This document shows positions 7,940-17,163 of a DNA stretch of 49,331 nt, piece after piece; position 1 is the first letter of the stretch; each line of letters starts with the position of its first letter. Below the pieces are notes generated by a model. That model made no database searches and was not told where the DNA came from. It saw only the letters and a program-made list of their open reading frames with translations. The translations under genes and the position numbers were made by a program. The stretch is from the NCBI RefSeq assembly GCF_901875635.1, contig NZ_CABFMN010000107.1, positions 1-49,331 of the forward strand. The letters run 5' to 3'. Source of the stretch: Xylophilus ampelinus (lineage in GTDB: Bacteria > Pseudomonadota > Gammaproteobacteria > Burkholderiales > Burkholderiaceae_C).

Positions 7940-9877
7940 TCACACCAAAGGATGTGGGCGTGGCGCCGCCCCCGCCACTGCCGCACGAATGCCCTGCAGC
8001 GTGGCCGGATCGTCCAGCGTGGTCAGGTCGCCCGGGTCACGCTGCTCGCACACGGCCTGGATGGCGCGTCGCAACAGCTTGCCGCTGCGCGTCTTGGGCA
8101 GGCCGGGCACGAAGCGCACGCGTGCAGGCCGCGCCAGTGCGCCCAGGTCGTCGGCCACCCGCTTCATGATCTCGCCCTCGAGCTTCATCGCTTCGGCGTT
8201 GTCGGTGGCTGCGTTACCTGTCTTGGGCACCACGAAAGCCATCGCCACCTGGCCCTTGAGCGCATCGGCCACGCCCACCACCGCGACCTCGGCCACGTTG
8301 GCGTGGCCGGAGATGGCCTCCTCGATCTCGCGCGTGCCCAGGCGATGGCCGGCCACGTTGATCACGTCGTCGGTGCGCCCCAGGATGTAGTAGTAGCCAT
8401 CCTCGTCACGGATGCCCCAGTCGAAGGTGGAGTACACCAGCTTGTCCGGGATGCTCTTCCAGTAAGTGTTGACGAAGCGCTCGTCGTCGCGCCACACGGT
8501 TTGCATGAAGCCCGGCGGCGTCGGCCCCTCGATCACGACCACGCCCTTCTCGTTGGGCGCCGTGAGCTCCTCACCCGTGCTCTCGTGCACGATCTTCACC
8601 TTGTAGCCGTACATCGCGATGCCCGGGCTGCCGAACTTGGCCGGCCGGCGCTCGACCCCGATGGGCAGCGTGATGATGGGCCAGCCCGATTCGGTCTGCC
8701 AGTAGTTGTCGATGATCGGCACGCCCAGGCCCTCGCTGATCCAGCGCGCCGTGGGTTCGTCCAGCGGCTCGCCGGCCAGGAACAGCGCCCGCAGGCTCGA
8801 CAGGTCGTACTTCTTCAGCAGCGCCGGGTCCTGCTTCTTGAGCACGCGCACGGCGGTGGGCGCGCTGAACATCACGCTCACCCTGTACTTCTCGACCAGT
8901 CGCCACCAGATGCCGCCATCGGGCTGGCGGTCCATGCCCTGGGTCGGCAGGCCCTCGTACATGATCGTGGCCATGCCGGCGATCAGCGGCCCATAGACGA
9001 TGTAGCTGTGGCCCACCACCCAGCCGATGTCGCTGGTGGAGAAGTAGGTCTCGCCGGCGCGGCCGTCGAAGATGTGCTTCATGCTGGCCGCCAGCGCCAC
9101 CGCGTAGCCGCCCACGTCGCGCTGCACGCCCTTGGGCTTGCCGGTGGTGCCGCTGGTGTAGATGGTGTAGCTGATGTCGGTGGCATCGAGCCACACGCAC
9201 GGCACCTGGGCCTGGGCATGTTTTTGGCCTTCGGCGCCCGCCAGATGGTCGCGGCCAGCTATCAATTCCATAGCAGCGAGGCCGCGGTCGTAGAGCAGCA
9301 CGGCCGTCGGCTTGTGGGACGACAGGCGGATCGCCTCGTCCAGCAGCGGCTTGTACGGCACCACCTTGCCGCCGCGCGAGCCGGCGTCGGCGCTGACGAC
9401 CACCTTGGGCTGCGCGTCGTCGATGCGCGAGGCCAGCGAGCCGCTGGCGAAGCCGCCGAACACCACGCAGTGGATGGCGCCGATGCGCGCGCAGGCCAGC
9501 ATGGCGAAGGCGGCCTCCGCGATCATGGGCATGTAGATGAGCACCCGGTCGCCGCGCTGCACGCCCAGCTCGAGCAGCACGGCGGCGGTGCGCTGCACCT
9601 CGGCGTGCAGTTCCCTGAAGCTGTAGCTGCGTTCGCTGCCGGTCTCGGTCGAGATGGCGATGAGCGCAGGCTGGTCGCCGCGCTCGGCCAGGTGCCGGTC
9701 GACCGCGTTGTGGCACAGGTTGGTCTGGCCGCCCGCGAACCAGCGGCAGAACGGCGGTTGGCTGGCGTCGAGGATCTGCGTCGGCGGCGTGTGCCAGTCG
9801 ATCAGCTTCGCCTGCTCGGCCCAGAAGGTCTCGGGCGCATCGACGGAATGGCGGTAGAAGTCCTGGTAATGGCTCAT
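7940..9877 (-). CDS. prpE: Propionyl-CoA synthetase (acyl-CoA/AMP-forming)
   Basis: This 645-residue adenylate-forming enzyme activates propionate to propionyl-CoA. It shows the ACAS N-terminal segment, the nucleotide motif YTSGTTGKPKG near residue 245, and the C-terminal catalytic lysine in KTRSGKLLRR near residue 600. PrpE-like identity is supported by the GVQRDVGGYAVAL block right after the P-loop. It stands alone: no prpBCD or prpR genes are in the window. Residues 202-220 are encoded by a copy of the dispersed 57-nt repeat, in a segment that varies in this family, so activity is probably retained. An acetyl-CoA synthetase is less likely. Confidence 0.93.
   Translation of the reverse strand: MSHYQDFYRHSVDAPETFWAEQAKLIDWHTPPTQILDASQPPFCRWFAGGQTNLCHNAVDRHLAERGDQPALIAISTETGSERSYSFRELHAEVQRTAAVLLELGVQRGDRVLIYMPMIAEAAFAMLACARIGAIHCVVFGGFASGSLASRIDDAQPKVVVSADAGSRGGKVVPYKPLLDEAIRLSSHKPTAVLLYDRGLAAMELIAGRDHLAGAEGQKHAQAQVPCVWLDATDISYTIYTSGTTGKPKGVQRDVGGYAVALAASMKHIFDGRAGETYFSTSDIGWVVGHSYIVYGPLIAGMATIMYEGLPTQGMDRQPDGGIWWRLVEKYRVSVMFSAPTAVRVLKKQDPALLKKYDLSSLRALFLAGEPLDEPTARWISEGLGVPIIDNYWQTESGWPIITLPIGVERRPAKFGSPGIAMYGYKVKIVHESTGEELTAPNEKGVVVIEGPTPPGFMQTVWRDDERFVNTYWKSIPDKLVYSTFDWGIRDEDGYYYILGRTDDVINVAGHRLGTREIEEAISGHANVAEVAVVGVADALKGQVAMAFVVPKTGNAATDNAEAMKLEGEIMKRVADDLGALARPARVRFVPGLPKTRSGKLLRRAIQAVCEQRDPGDLTTLDDPATLQGIRAAVAGAAPRPHPLV
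9218..9274 (-). repeat. Dispersed 57-nt two-hairpin repeat, copy A (inside prpE)
   Basis: Read on the minus strand it has the 17-bp palindrome GCTATGGAATTGATAGC, then a GGCGGGCGCC half-stem and GAAGGCC. It lies in sense orientation in prpE and encodes codons 202-220 (A M E L I A G R D H and so on). It aligns without gaps to seven other copies in the window. Confidence 0.8.
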
Positions 9878-9948
9878 CAGTCGTGTCTCCTTTTTTTCTG
9901 CCGGCGAAGGTTCGCGCGGCTCGCTTGCATTGCGCTGACGCCTCGAGC

Positions 9949-10005
9949 GCTATCGAATCCGTAGCTGACCGCGCCCGCCCAGCGGGCGTTGGAGGCCGAT
10001 TTGAC
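9949..10005 (+). repeat. Dispersed 57-nt two-hairpin repeat, copy B (intergenic)
   Basis: It has the palindrome GCTATCGAATCCGTAGC, then the second stem (CGCCCGC / GCGGGCG) and the tail GGAGGCCGATTTGAC. It lies between prpE and the isochorismatase-family gene, 21 bases past the latter's stop. It is one of the best-preserved copies. Confidence 0.88.
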
Positions 10006-10026
10006 CTACAGGAATCCTGCGGTCGT

Positions 10027-10632
10027 TCAACGGACCATGGCCTGCCATTCCCTGAACGCCGGGTGCTCCGCCGTGCGCAGCCATTCGAAGCCCACCATCT
10101 CGGTCGTCACCAGCTCGGCCCCCGCACCGGCCAGCCGGTCGAAGGCGGCGTCTCGGTTGCGCTCGGTGCGCGAGCTGCAGGCGTCGGTCACGACCCATAC
10201 CTCGAACTCGTCCTCGAGCAGGTCGAGCGCGGTCTGCAGCAGGCACACATGCGCCTCGCAGCCGGCCACGACGAGGGTGTTGCGCTCCTCGGCCGGGGCC
10301 GCAGGCTTCTGCAAGTGCTTGGGCAGGCTGCGCGCGTTGCCGCGTGGCGCCTGCGGCGCCGGGGCGCGCAGCCATTCGCCCAGGCCTTCCTCCACGCCAC
10401 TGAAGTGCATCTTGGCCAGGGTGTTGCGGCACAGGCCTCGGATCTCGGGCGGGTTCTCGCCGAGCCTGGACGGGTTCTGCTCGGTGCCCCAGGCCGGCAC
10501 GTCGAGCAGCTTCGCGAGCTGTGCCAGTCGGCTCACGTTGCGCAGCACCGCCTCGGCGTCGAAGATGGCCGGCATCAGGCGGGCCTGGTAGTCGACCAGG
10601 ACGAGTTGGGATTGGGAAGCGTCGAGCAGCAT
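10027..10632 (-). CDS. Isochorismatase-family cysteine hydrolase
   Basis: This 201-residue protein has the isochorismatase-like fold: D14 in LVLVDYQ and the nucleophile-type C125 in AGCEAHVC. Family members hydrolyse varied amides and related substrates, so the substrate is unknown; no isochorismate pathway genes are nearby. Residues of about 91-118 form an Ala/Pro-rich insertion (APAPQAPRGNARSLPKHLQ), longer than I expect for this subfamily. The gene is divergent from the flavoprotein gene at 10753, with about 120 bases between them holding both promoters. The ATG was chosen because the domain begins at once. Confidence 0.85.
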   Translation of the reverse strand: MLLDASQSQLVLVDYQARLMPAIFDAEAVLRNVSRLAQLAKLLDVPAWGTEQNPSRLGENPPEIRGLCRNTLAKMHFSGVEEGLGEWLRAPAPQAPRGNARSLPKHLQKPAAPAEERNTLVVAGCEAHVCLLQTALDLLEDEFEVWVVTDACSSRTERNRDAAFDRLAGAGAELVTTEMVGFEWLRTAEHPAFREWQAMVR

Positions 10633-10752
10633 GGGAGTCGGGTGGGTAGCGGTGCGAAAACCGGACCCTACCACCGAACCTCCCCGCGGCCGTCGGATTT
10701 GGAGCAACGGCGCATCGATGCTGAAATGGCCCGACCACAGCAGGAGACACGT

Positions 10753-12405
10753 TTGAACGCTCCCCACGCCACGGCCGCACTCATGACGGGCGACGACTAC
10801 CGCGAATCGCTGCGGCGCCTTGCGCCCACCGTCTACGTCGATGGCCAGCGCATCGAATCCATCGCCGACGCGCCTGCGCTGCAACCCGGCATCAACGCCA
10901 TCGCCCTCACCTACGACTTCGCGCACCGACCCGAGTACGCGCCGTTGATGACGGCGGTTCAGCACACCAGCGGCAAGCGGGTCAACCGCATGACCCACAT
11001 CGACACCGGCAGCGGCGACCTGCTCAACAAGCTGGAGGCGGTGCGGCTCGTCTGCCAGGAGACCGGCTGCGCCCAGCGCTACCTCACGCACGACGCGCTC
11101 AACGCGATCGCGCAGGTCTCGGCCCGGCTCGACGATGCGGCCGGAGGCCGTGCCCACACCGAGCGCTTCGCCGAGTACCTGCACCGCGTGCAGGACCAGG
11201 ACCTGACCCTGGGCGTGGCCATGACGGATGCCAAGGGCGACCGCAGCCGCCGCCCGCATCAGCAGGCCAACGTGGACAGCTACGTGCACGTGGTGGAGCG
11301 CAACGCCGTGCGCAACGGCCAGCGCGGCATCGTCATCAGCGGCACCAAGGCGATCGTGACCGGCGCGCCCTACGTGCACGAGCTGCTGGTGATGCCCTGC
11401 CGTGCGATGGGCCGCGAGGACGCCGACTTCGCCGTCTGCTGCGCCGTGCCGCTGGACGCACCGGGCCTCACCATCGTCGCGCGGCCCGCCGGACGGCCCG
11501 GCGAGAAGCTGGAGCACGGCGATGCGCTCTTCAGCCGCCGCTACGGCCAGAGCACCGGCGTGTGCATCTTCGACCGCGTCTTCGTGCCCGAGCCGCGCGT
11601 CTTCTACGACGGCAGCAACGGCAGCTGGGAGCACAGCAGCCACCTCACCTACAGCTACGCCACGCACCACCGCCACAGCTGCATCGGCGCGCGCGCCGGC
11701 TTCGGCGACCTGCTGATCGGCGCCGGCGCCCTGATGTGCGAGGCCAACGGCTTCGATCCTGGCCAGGAGACGCACCTGCGCGAGCAGATGGTCGAGCTCA
11801 TCACCATCACCGAGAGCTTCTTCGCCTGCGGCGTGGCCGCCAGCGTGTACGCCAAGGCCGATGCCCACTGCGAGGTCTTCATGCCCGAGCCGGTGTTTGC
11901 GAACATCGGCAAGCTGCTGCTGGCCACCAAGATCTACGACATGCACCGCATCGCGCACTACGTGAGCGGCGGTCTGATCGTCACCCTGCCCGGCCCCGAC
12001 GAGGACCACAACCCCGAGACGGCCGGGCGCCTCGCCGACCTGCTGCGTGCCAACCCCGACGTGCCCTACGAACAGCGCATCGAGACCGCCCGCTTCATCG
12101 AGGACCTCACGGCCGGCTACCAGGGTGGTTGGTACAGCACGATCAGCCTGCATGGGGGCGGCTCGCCCGCGGCGATGAAGCAGGAGATCTGGCGCCACTA
12201 CCCGGTCGGCTCCAAGGTCGAGCTGGTCGAGCGGCTGCTGGAGCGCGGCCTCGCCGCCGACGGCTCGCCCGCCACAGCGCCGCACGACCCGGCCCGCGCC
12301 ATCACCCGCAACCGCCAGCCTGGCCGCTGCTGCGACGCGGGCTGCGCCCCGCCGGGCCAGCCAGTGATGGTAGATCTGCCCGCGCCGCATCGCGCTGCTC
12401 GCTGA
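10753..12405 (+). CDS. 4-hydroxyphenylacetate 3-hydroxylase (HpaB)/4-hydroxybutyryl-CoA dehydratase-like flavoprotein
   Basis: This protein of about 550 residues belongs to the HpaB/AbfD flavoprotein superfamily. Recognisable blocks are the N-terminal domain (GKRVNRMTHIDTGSGDLL), a mid-domain (VTGAPYVHELLVMPCR) and the C-terminal helical domain with THHRHSCIGARAGFGD at about 304-319. The start is taken as TTG at 10753, with AGGAG six bases upstream; an in-frame ATG at 10783 is the alternative. Of the [4Fe-4S] ligands I recall for AbfD (two Cys four apart, then His and Cys seven apart), only the first Cys (C106) and the His (H306) appear present, with Tyr and Ala at the others. This favours an oxygenase or other non-cluster flavoenzyme. 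No reductase partner is adjacent. Confidence 0.85.
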   Translation: MNAPHATAALMTGDDYRESLRRLAPTVYVDGQRIESIADAPALQPGINAIALTYDFAHRPEYAPLMTAVQHTSGKRVNRMTHIDTGSGDLLNKLEAVRLVCQETGCAQRYLTHDALNAIAQVSARLDDAAGGRAHTERFAEYLHRVQDQDLTLGVAMTDAKGDRSRRPHQQANVDSYVHVVERNAVRNGQRGIVISGTKAIVTGAPYVHELLVMPCRAMGREDADFAVCCAVPLDAPGLTIVARPAGRPGEKLEHGDALFSRRYGQSTGVCIFDRVFVPEPRVFYDGSNGSWEHSSHLTYSYATHHRHSCIGARAGFGDLLIGAGALMCEANGFDPGQETHLREQMVELITITESFFACGVAASVYAKADAHCEVFMPEPVFANIGKLLLATKIYDMHRIAHYVSGGLIVTLPGPDEDHNPETAGRLADLLRANPDVPYEQRIETARFIEDLTAGYQGGWYSTISLHGGGSPAAMKQEIWRHYPVGSKVELVERLLERGLAADGSPATAPHDPARAITRNRQPGRCCDAGCAPPGQPVMVDLPAPHRAAR

Positions 12406-12439
12406 CGGCCGCCACCCTTCAGGTCCCGATACTGCGGCA

Positions 12440-13222
12440 ATGGTGCCGCGCCGCCGCTTCGGGTTGATCACCGCCGCCACGGCCGCGCTCGCCGCCGCCG
12501 GCGTGCCGGGCTGCGGCTGGTTGCCGCGCGAGCCCGCGGCGCCAGTGCCGGTGCGGCGCTTCGCCTCGGCCTGCGGCGATCCAGTCACTACCCTTCTGGT
12601 GCTGCTGCCCGGCCGTGGCATGACCATGGGCGAACTCGAGCGCAAAGGCTTCGTCGAGGCGGTGCGCGCGCAGCAACTGGCCGTCGACCTCGTGCTGGTC
12701 GACGCCCACCTGGCCTACTACAAGAAGCAGACGGTCGTGCAGCGCCTGCACGACGACGTGATCGCACGCGCCAGGGCCGAGGGCTACCGGCAGGTGTGGT
12801 TGGCTGGTATCTCGCTGGGCGGCCTCGGCGCACTGATCTACGCCGACGAACACCCACAGGACGTGACCGGAACCCTGTTGCTGGCGCCCTATCTGGGCGA
12901 ACCGGAAGCCACGCGGGAAGTGGCAGCCGCGGGCGGCCTGCTGCAATGGCCGGCGCCTGTGGGCCCCCTTCCCGATACGGCCTTCGACCGCAGGCTCTGG
13001 CGCAGCCTGCAAACGCGGCTGCGGGCAGGGCGCACGGGCGACTCTCCCGTCTTCCTTGGGTACGGGCTGCAGGACCGCCTGTCGCCCAGCCATGCGCTTC
13101 TGGCCGCGGCGCTGCCGCCCGGCCATGTGCTCACCGCGGCCGGCGGGCATGACTGGAACCCTTGGCTGGGTTTGTGGCAACGCCTGCTGGCGTCGGCGCC
13201 GCTGCAACGATGTGCGGCTTGA
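12440..13222 (+). CDS. Alpha/beta hydrolase, probable Tat-exported lipoprotein
   Basis: This 260-residue protein starts with a twin-arginine-like motif (RRRFGL) and a hydrophobic stretch ending in a lipobox-like GVPGC at Cys25. It is probably exported by Tat and lipid-anchored. The catalytic domain shows the nucleophile elbow GISLGG near residue 118 and a late AAGGHDWNPW that likely holds the catalytic His. The substrate is unknown. It begins 34 bases after the flavoprotein gene and precedes aat, so it may share a transcript, though no functional link is evident. Confidence 0.8.
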   Translation: MVPRRRFGLITAATAALAAAGVPGCGWLPREPAAPVPVRRFASACGDPVTTLLVLLPGRGMTMGELERKGFVEAVRAQQLAVDLVLVDAHLAYYKKQTVVQRLHDDVIARARAEGYRQVWLAGISLGGLGALIYADEHPQDVTGTLLLAPYLGEPEATREVAAAGGLLQWPAPVGPLPDTAFDRRLWRSLQTRLRAGRTGDSPVFLGYGLQDRLSPSHALLAAALPPGHVLTAAGGHDWNPWLGLWQRLLASAPLQRCAA

Positions 13223-13289
13223 CCAGAAACGCTGTCGAACCGGTGGCCCGCTGGCCAGGCTTGGCGGTCCGGAGGAGTCTGATGCAGCG

Positions 13290-14105
13290 ATGGGTACCCG
13301 CCGATGCGCGCAGAATCGCCGGTTCAGTCCGCTTGTTTCCGTGCGCACACGACCTCACCCCTTGCCTTGGCTCGAGCCGGGCCAGCCCTTTCCGCCCGTC
13401 GAAGCGGCCTGGGGCGCCGACGATCCGGCGCCCGGTCTGCTAGCCGGCGGCGGCGCGCTGGATGTGGAAACGCTCCTGGACAGCTACAGCCATGGCATCT
13501 TCCCGTGGTTCAGCGACGACCAGCCAATCCTTTGGTGGAGTCCTGATCCCCGCATGGTGCTGCCGACGGCCGAGTTCCGGCTGCACCGCTCGCTGCGCAA
13601 GACGCTGCAGGCCTTCCGTGCCGATGCCGTTCGCTGCGAGATCCGCATCGACCACGCCTTCGAGCGCGTGATCGCTGCCTGCGCGCAGGCGCCGCGCGAG
13701 GGCCAGTCGGGCACCTGGATCGTCCACGAGATGGTCGAGGCCTACACCCGGCTGCACCGTGCCGGCCACGCCCACAGCGTCGAGACCTGGGTCGACGGCG
13801 AACTGGCTGGCGGCCTGTACGGGGTGGCGATCGGGCGCGCGATGTTCGGCGAATCGATGTTCGCGCACCGTACCGACGCGTCCAAGATCGCGCTGGCCGC
13901 GCTGGTGTGCTTCTGCCGCCGGCACGGCATCGGCCTGATCGACTGCCAGCAGAACACGCGGCACCTCGCGAGCCTGGGGGCACGCGAGTGGCCGCGCAGC
14001 CGCTTCCTGGTCCATGTGGACGCCGCGCGGGTGCTCCCGCCTCCTGCGGCGTGGCGTTTCGAGCCCGTATACTGGAACGAACTCCTGCCGCCTCGACCCG
14101 AGTGA
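13290..14105 (+). CDS. aat: Leucyl/phenylalanyl-tRNA--protein transferase
   Basis: This enzyme transfers Leu or Phe from tRNA to N-terminal Arg or Lys, creating N-degrons for ClpS/ClpAP. The family core begins at [13 protein letters not shown] and continues with [26 protein letters not shown]. The conserved blocks [19 protein letters not shown] and [14 protein letters not shown] are present. From the ATG at 13290 it has 271 residues, longer than the usual 230-250. A GTG at 13341 would give 254, so the start is uncertain; a GGAGGAG lies 12 bases before 13290. It is immediately followed by bpt, the second N-degron transferase. Confidence 0.94.
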   Translation: MGTRRCAQNRRFSPLVSVRTRPHPLPWLEPGQPFPPVEAAWGADDPAPGLLAGGGALDVETLLDSYSHGIFPWFSDDQPILWWSPDPRMVLPTAEFRLHRSLRKTLQAFRADAVRCEIRIDHAFERVIAACAQAPREGQSGTWIVHEMVEAYTRLHRAGHAHSVETWVDGELAGGLYGVAIGRAMFGESMFAHRTDASKIALAALVCFCRRHGIGLIDCQQNTRHLASLGAREWPRSRFLVHVDAARVLPPPAAWRFEPVYWNELLPPRPE

Positions 14106-14133
14106 TCCCGCGCGACGCCTTTCCGGTTTCCCC

Positions 14134-14883
14134 GTGACGCACCTCAAGGACCTTCCGCTCCAGACGCTGCAGTTCTACGCGACGGCGCCTTATCCGTGCA
14201 GCTACCTGCCGGACCGCCAGGCCCGCTCGCAGGTGGCCACGCCCAGCCACCTCATCAACAACGACGCCTATTCGGACCTGGTGCTCGGCGGTTTCCGCCG
14301 CAGCGGCATGTTCACCTACCGGCCGTACTGCGACGGCTGCCGCGCCTGCGTGCCGCTGCGCGTGCTCGTCGATCGCTTCAGGCCCACACGCAGCCAGCGC
14401 CGCGCCGCGAAGCAGCACGCCACCCTGCAGGCCCGCGTGCTCAAGCTGTGCTTCGTGCCGGAGCACTACCAGTTGTACCTGCGCTACCAGAACGGCCGCC
14501 ACGCGGGCGGCGGCATGGACCACGACAGCATCGATCAGTACACGCAGTTCCTGCTGCAAAGCCGCGTCAACTCGCGGCTGGTCGAGTTCCGCGAGACGCT
14601 GGCCGACGGAAGCGCCGGTGCGCTGAAGATGGTGTCCATCCTCGACGTGCTGAACGACGGCATCTCGGCGGTCTACACCTTCTACGAACCCGAGACCGGC
14701 GCCGCCTATGGCACCTACGGCGTGCTGTGGCAGATCGCGCAGGCGCGGCAGCTCGGCCTGGCGCACGTCTACCTCGGCTACTGGATCGGCGACAGCGTCA
14801 AGATGGACTACAAGGCACGCTTCGTGCCGCACGAACTGCTGCTCGACGGCCAGTGGCAGGCGCCAGAAAATTTCACGAGGTAA
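14134..14883 (+). CDS. bpt: Bacterial protein transferase Bpt (aspartate/glutamate leucyltransferase, ATE1-like)
   Basis: This 249-residue homologue of eukaryotic arginyltransferases carries the N-terminal Cys cluster (YPCSYLPDR and [12 protein letters not shown]) and the ATE C-terminal fold ([18 protein letters not shown]). Bacterial members transfer Leu to N-terminal Asp or Glu, although databases often call them arginyltransferase. The start is a GTG at 14134, chosen because the family core begins immediately; no clear ribosome site is visible. It lies 28 bases after aat, so both secondary N-end residues are handled by one operon. Confidence 0.93.
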   Translation: MTHLKDLPLQTLQFYATAPYPCSYLPDRQARSQVATPSHLINNDAYSDLVLGGFRRSGMFTYRPYCDGCRACVPLRVLVDRFRPTRSQRRAAKQHATLQARVLKLCFVPEHYQLYLRYQNGRHAGGGMDHDSIDQYTQFLLQSRVNSRLVEFRETLADGSAGALKMVSILDVLNDGISAVYTFYEPETGAAYGTYGVLWQIAQARQLGLAHVYLGYWIGDSVKMDYKARFVPHELLLDGQWQAPENFTR

Positions 14884-14913
14884 AATGGTGCGTGTCTCAT
14901 CCCGCGCCATCCC

Positions 14914-15753
14914 ATGAGAAAAGCCAACGCTGACGTCCCCGCCACCCCTGTCATCCAGGTGATCGAGCGGATGTTCGCCCTGATCGACGTGCTGGCCTCG
15001 CGCGAAGAGGCGATCTCCCTCAAGGAGATCAGCGAAAAGACCGGCCTGCACCCCTCCACCACGCACCGCATCCTCAACGACTTGGCCGTCGGCCGCTTCG
15101 TCGACCGGCCCGAAGCGGGCAGCTACCGGCTGGGCATGCGACTGCTGGAACTCGGCAATCTGGTGAAGGCACGGCTGAACGTGCGCGACGCGGCGCTGTC
15201 GCCCATGCGCGAGTTGCACAAGCTGACGCAGCAGCCGGTCAACCTCAGCATGCGCCAGGGCGACGAGATCGTGTACATCGAACGCGCCTACAGCGAGCGC
15301 TCGGGCATGCAGGTGGTGCGAGCCATCGGCGGCCGGGCGCCCCTGCACCTCACATCCACCGGGAAGCTCTTCCTGGCGGCCGACGATCCGCAACGCGTGC
15401 GCAGTTATGCCACCCGCACCGGCCTGGCCGGGCACACGCGCAACAGCATCACGCAACTGCCGGTTCTAGAGCGCGAGCTTTCGAAGGCGCGCCAATACGG
15501 CATCGCGCGCGACAACGAGGAACTGGAACTGGGCGTGCGCTGCATGGCTGCCGGCATCTATGACGACCAAGGCAGGCTGGTGGCCGGCCTGTCGATCTCC
15601 GCGCCGGCCGACCGCCTCGACGATGGCTGGCTGCCCAAGCTGCAAGCCACCGCCAACGAGATCTCAGGCGCCCTGGGCCATGTAGGCGGCCCCGGCACGG
15701 CCGCACCAGCGGCCGGTCACTCGCCGGATGCGGAGGCCACGCGCACGCCCTGA
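14914..15753 (+). CDS. IclR-family transcriptional regulator
   Basis: This 279-residue regulator has an N-terminal winged helix-turn-helix at about 15-80 (SLKEISEKTGLHPSTTHRILNDL). An IclR effector-binding domain follows at about 90-255 (RGDEIVYIERAYSERSG-type core, LHLTSTGKLFLA, RCMAAGIYDDQGRLVAGLSIS). The last 25 residues are low-complexity. A TAAAAT at 14882 could be a -10 element. It is downstream of bpt on the same strand and convergent with pbpG. IclR targets are often adjacent catabolic genes, but none is obvious here, so its target is unknown. Confidence 0.92.
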   Translation: MRKANADVPATPVIQVIERMFALIDVLASREEAISLKEISEKTGLHPSTTHRILNDLAVGRFVDRPEAGSYRLGMRLLELGNLVKARLNVRDAALSPMRELHKLTQQPVNLSMRQGDEIVYIERAYSERSGMQVVRAIGGRAPLHLTSTGKLFLAADDPQRVRSYATRTGLAGHTRNSITQLPVLERELSKARQYGIARDNEELELGVRCMAAGIYDDQGRLVAGLSISAPADRLDDGWLPKLQATANEISGALGHVGGPGTAAPAAGHSPDAEATRTP

Positions 15754-15795
15754 GGGCGTGCCGTTGCTCCTCGAACACACCCGATCCTGGACAAG

Positions 15796-15822
15796 AAAAA
15801 AGGGCCCGCGGCGGGGCCCCTT
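15796..15822 (-). terminator. Rho-independent terminator of pbpG (possibly bidirectional)
   Basis: A GGGCCC-rich stem is followed on the minus strand by TTTTTTCTT. It lies in the gap between convergent iclR and pbpG. The plus-strand side (CCCCTTCGTTCTTT) is also T-rich. Confidence 0.8.
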
Positions 15823-15850
15823 CGTTCTTTCTGCAGCAGGCCGTGCGCGC

Positions 15851-17047
15851 TCAATCGCCCGCGATCTGCGCGCTCGCCGTGTGCATCATGTGGCCGTTCT
15901 CGACCCAGCGGCGCACGCGTTCGGCGTCGGCGATGCGGCTGAACTTGCCGGCCGAATCCAGGAACACCATGATCAGCTTGCGGCCCGCCACCTTCGCCTG
16001 CATGACCAGGCACTGGCCAGCCTCGGAGATATAGCCGGTCTTCTGCAGGCCGATGTCCCACTCCGGGCTGCGCACCAGCCGGTTGGTGGTGTTGTACTGC
16101 AGCACGCGGTTGCCGACCTCCACCTGGTGTTCCGGCGAGGTCGACAGCTGGCGCACCAGCGAGTTGGCCGAGGCGGCGCTCACCAGCACGGCCAGGTCCT
16201 GCGCGGTCGACTGGTTGTGGAATGACAGCCCCGTCGGCTCGACATAGCGCGTATCGCGCATGCCCAGCATCTTGGCCTTGGCGTTCATGACGCTGACGAA
16301 GGTCGACAGGCCACCGGGGTAGGTGCGGCCCAGCGCATGCGCGGCACGATTCTCACTCGACATCAGCGCCAGGTGCAGCAGCTCGCCACGCGAGAGCGTG
16401 GAGCCGACGGTCAGGCGCGAACGGCTGCCCTTCTCGGTGTCGACGTCGTCCTGCGTGATGGTGATGAGCTCCTCCATCGGCAGCTGCGCTTCGCTGATCA
16501 GCAGGCCAGTCATCAGCTTGGTGAGCGACGCGATGGGCAGCACGGCGTGGTCGTTCTTGCTGAAGAGCACCTCGCGCGTGTCCTGGTCGATCACCAGGGC
16601 GGCGCTGGACTTCAGGTCGAGTGCGTCCTCGGTCGTGTGGAGGCCGGCCATCTGGCCGAAGGACAGGCGCGGCGGCGCTTCGGGCACGCGCACCACCGAG
16701 CGGCGCTGCACGGCGACCACGGTCTTGCCGTTCTTCTTGTGGATGGAAGCGACGACGTTGCGGCCGCCGCGGACCACGCGCTCGGCCGGTTCCGCCTTCG
16801 TGGAGCGCTTGGACGATGCGACCTTGCCGCTGCTCTTGGCCTCGGCCTTGGCTGCACGCGCCGGCTTGCCGGCCCGCTTGCCCTCGCTGGCTGCGGCGAC
16901 TGCCTTCTTGCCGGCGGGCACCGCCTTCTTGGCCGCGGCATGCGCGCCGGGCAGCAAAAACGCCGTCGCGCACAGCGCGACGGCGATCATCTTGAGGGGG
17001 GTATGGAAACGCCGGGAGGAAGCGGATTGCACAGGGGCTTCGGGCAT
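15851..17047 (-). CDS. pbpG: D-alanyl-D-alanine endopeptidase (PBP7/PbpG-like, peptidase S11)
   Basis: This 398-residue low-molecular-weight penicillin-binding protein acts in the periplasm on peptidoglycan cross-links. A signal peptide is visible (core MIAVALCATAFLLPGAHA). An Ala/Lys-rich linker runs to about residue 115, then the S11 domain. All three active-site motifs are present: SLTK near residue 173, SEN in MSSENRAAHALG, and KTG in QKTGYISEAG. The ATG at 17047 has GGAG seven bases upstream; a longer ORF start exists but lacks support. It is the last gene of the minus-strand block, behind a terminator after leuA. Confidence 0.92.
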   Translation of the reverse strand: MPEAPVQSASSRRFHTPLKMIAVALCATAFLLPGAHAAAKKAVPAGKKAVAAASEGKRAGKPARAAKAEAKSSGKVASSKRSTKAEPAERVVRGGRNVVASIHKKNGKTVVAVQRRSVVRVPEAPPRLSFGQMAGLHTTEDALDLKSSAALVIDQDTREVLFSKNDHAVLPIASLTKLMTGLLISEAQLPMEELITITQDDVDTEKGSRSRLTVGSTLSRGELLHLALMSSENRAAHALGRTYPGGLSTFVSVMNAKAKMLGMRDTRYVEPTGLSFHNQSTAQDLAVLVSAASANSLVRQLSTSPEHQVEVGNRVLQYNTTNRLVRSPEWDIGLQKTGYISEAGQCLVMQAKVAGRKLIMVFLDSAGKFSRIADAERVRRWVENGHMMHTASAQIAGD

Positions 17048-17095
17048 CAAAAATCTCCAGCGGCGATGACGTGAGGGCCGCAGTCTATCGAAATC

Positions 17096-17127
17096 AAAAA
17101 AGACGCGCAATATCAGTTACTTGCGTC
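17096..17127 (-). terminator. Rho-independent terminator downstream of leuA
   Basis: On the minus strand GACGCAA pairs with TTGCGCGTC (two-base bulge), followed by TTTTTTGA. It lies between the leuA stop and pbpG, separating the two units. Confidence 0.7.
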
Positions 17128-17163
17128 CTTTTCTTCAATCGAAAACCAAGGACCTCAGGAAAC

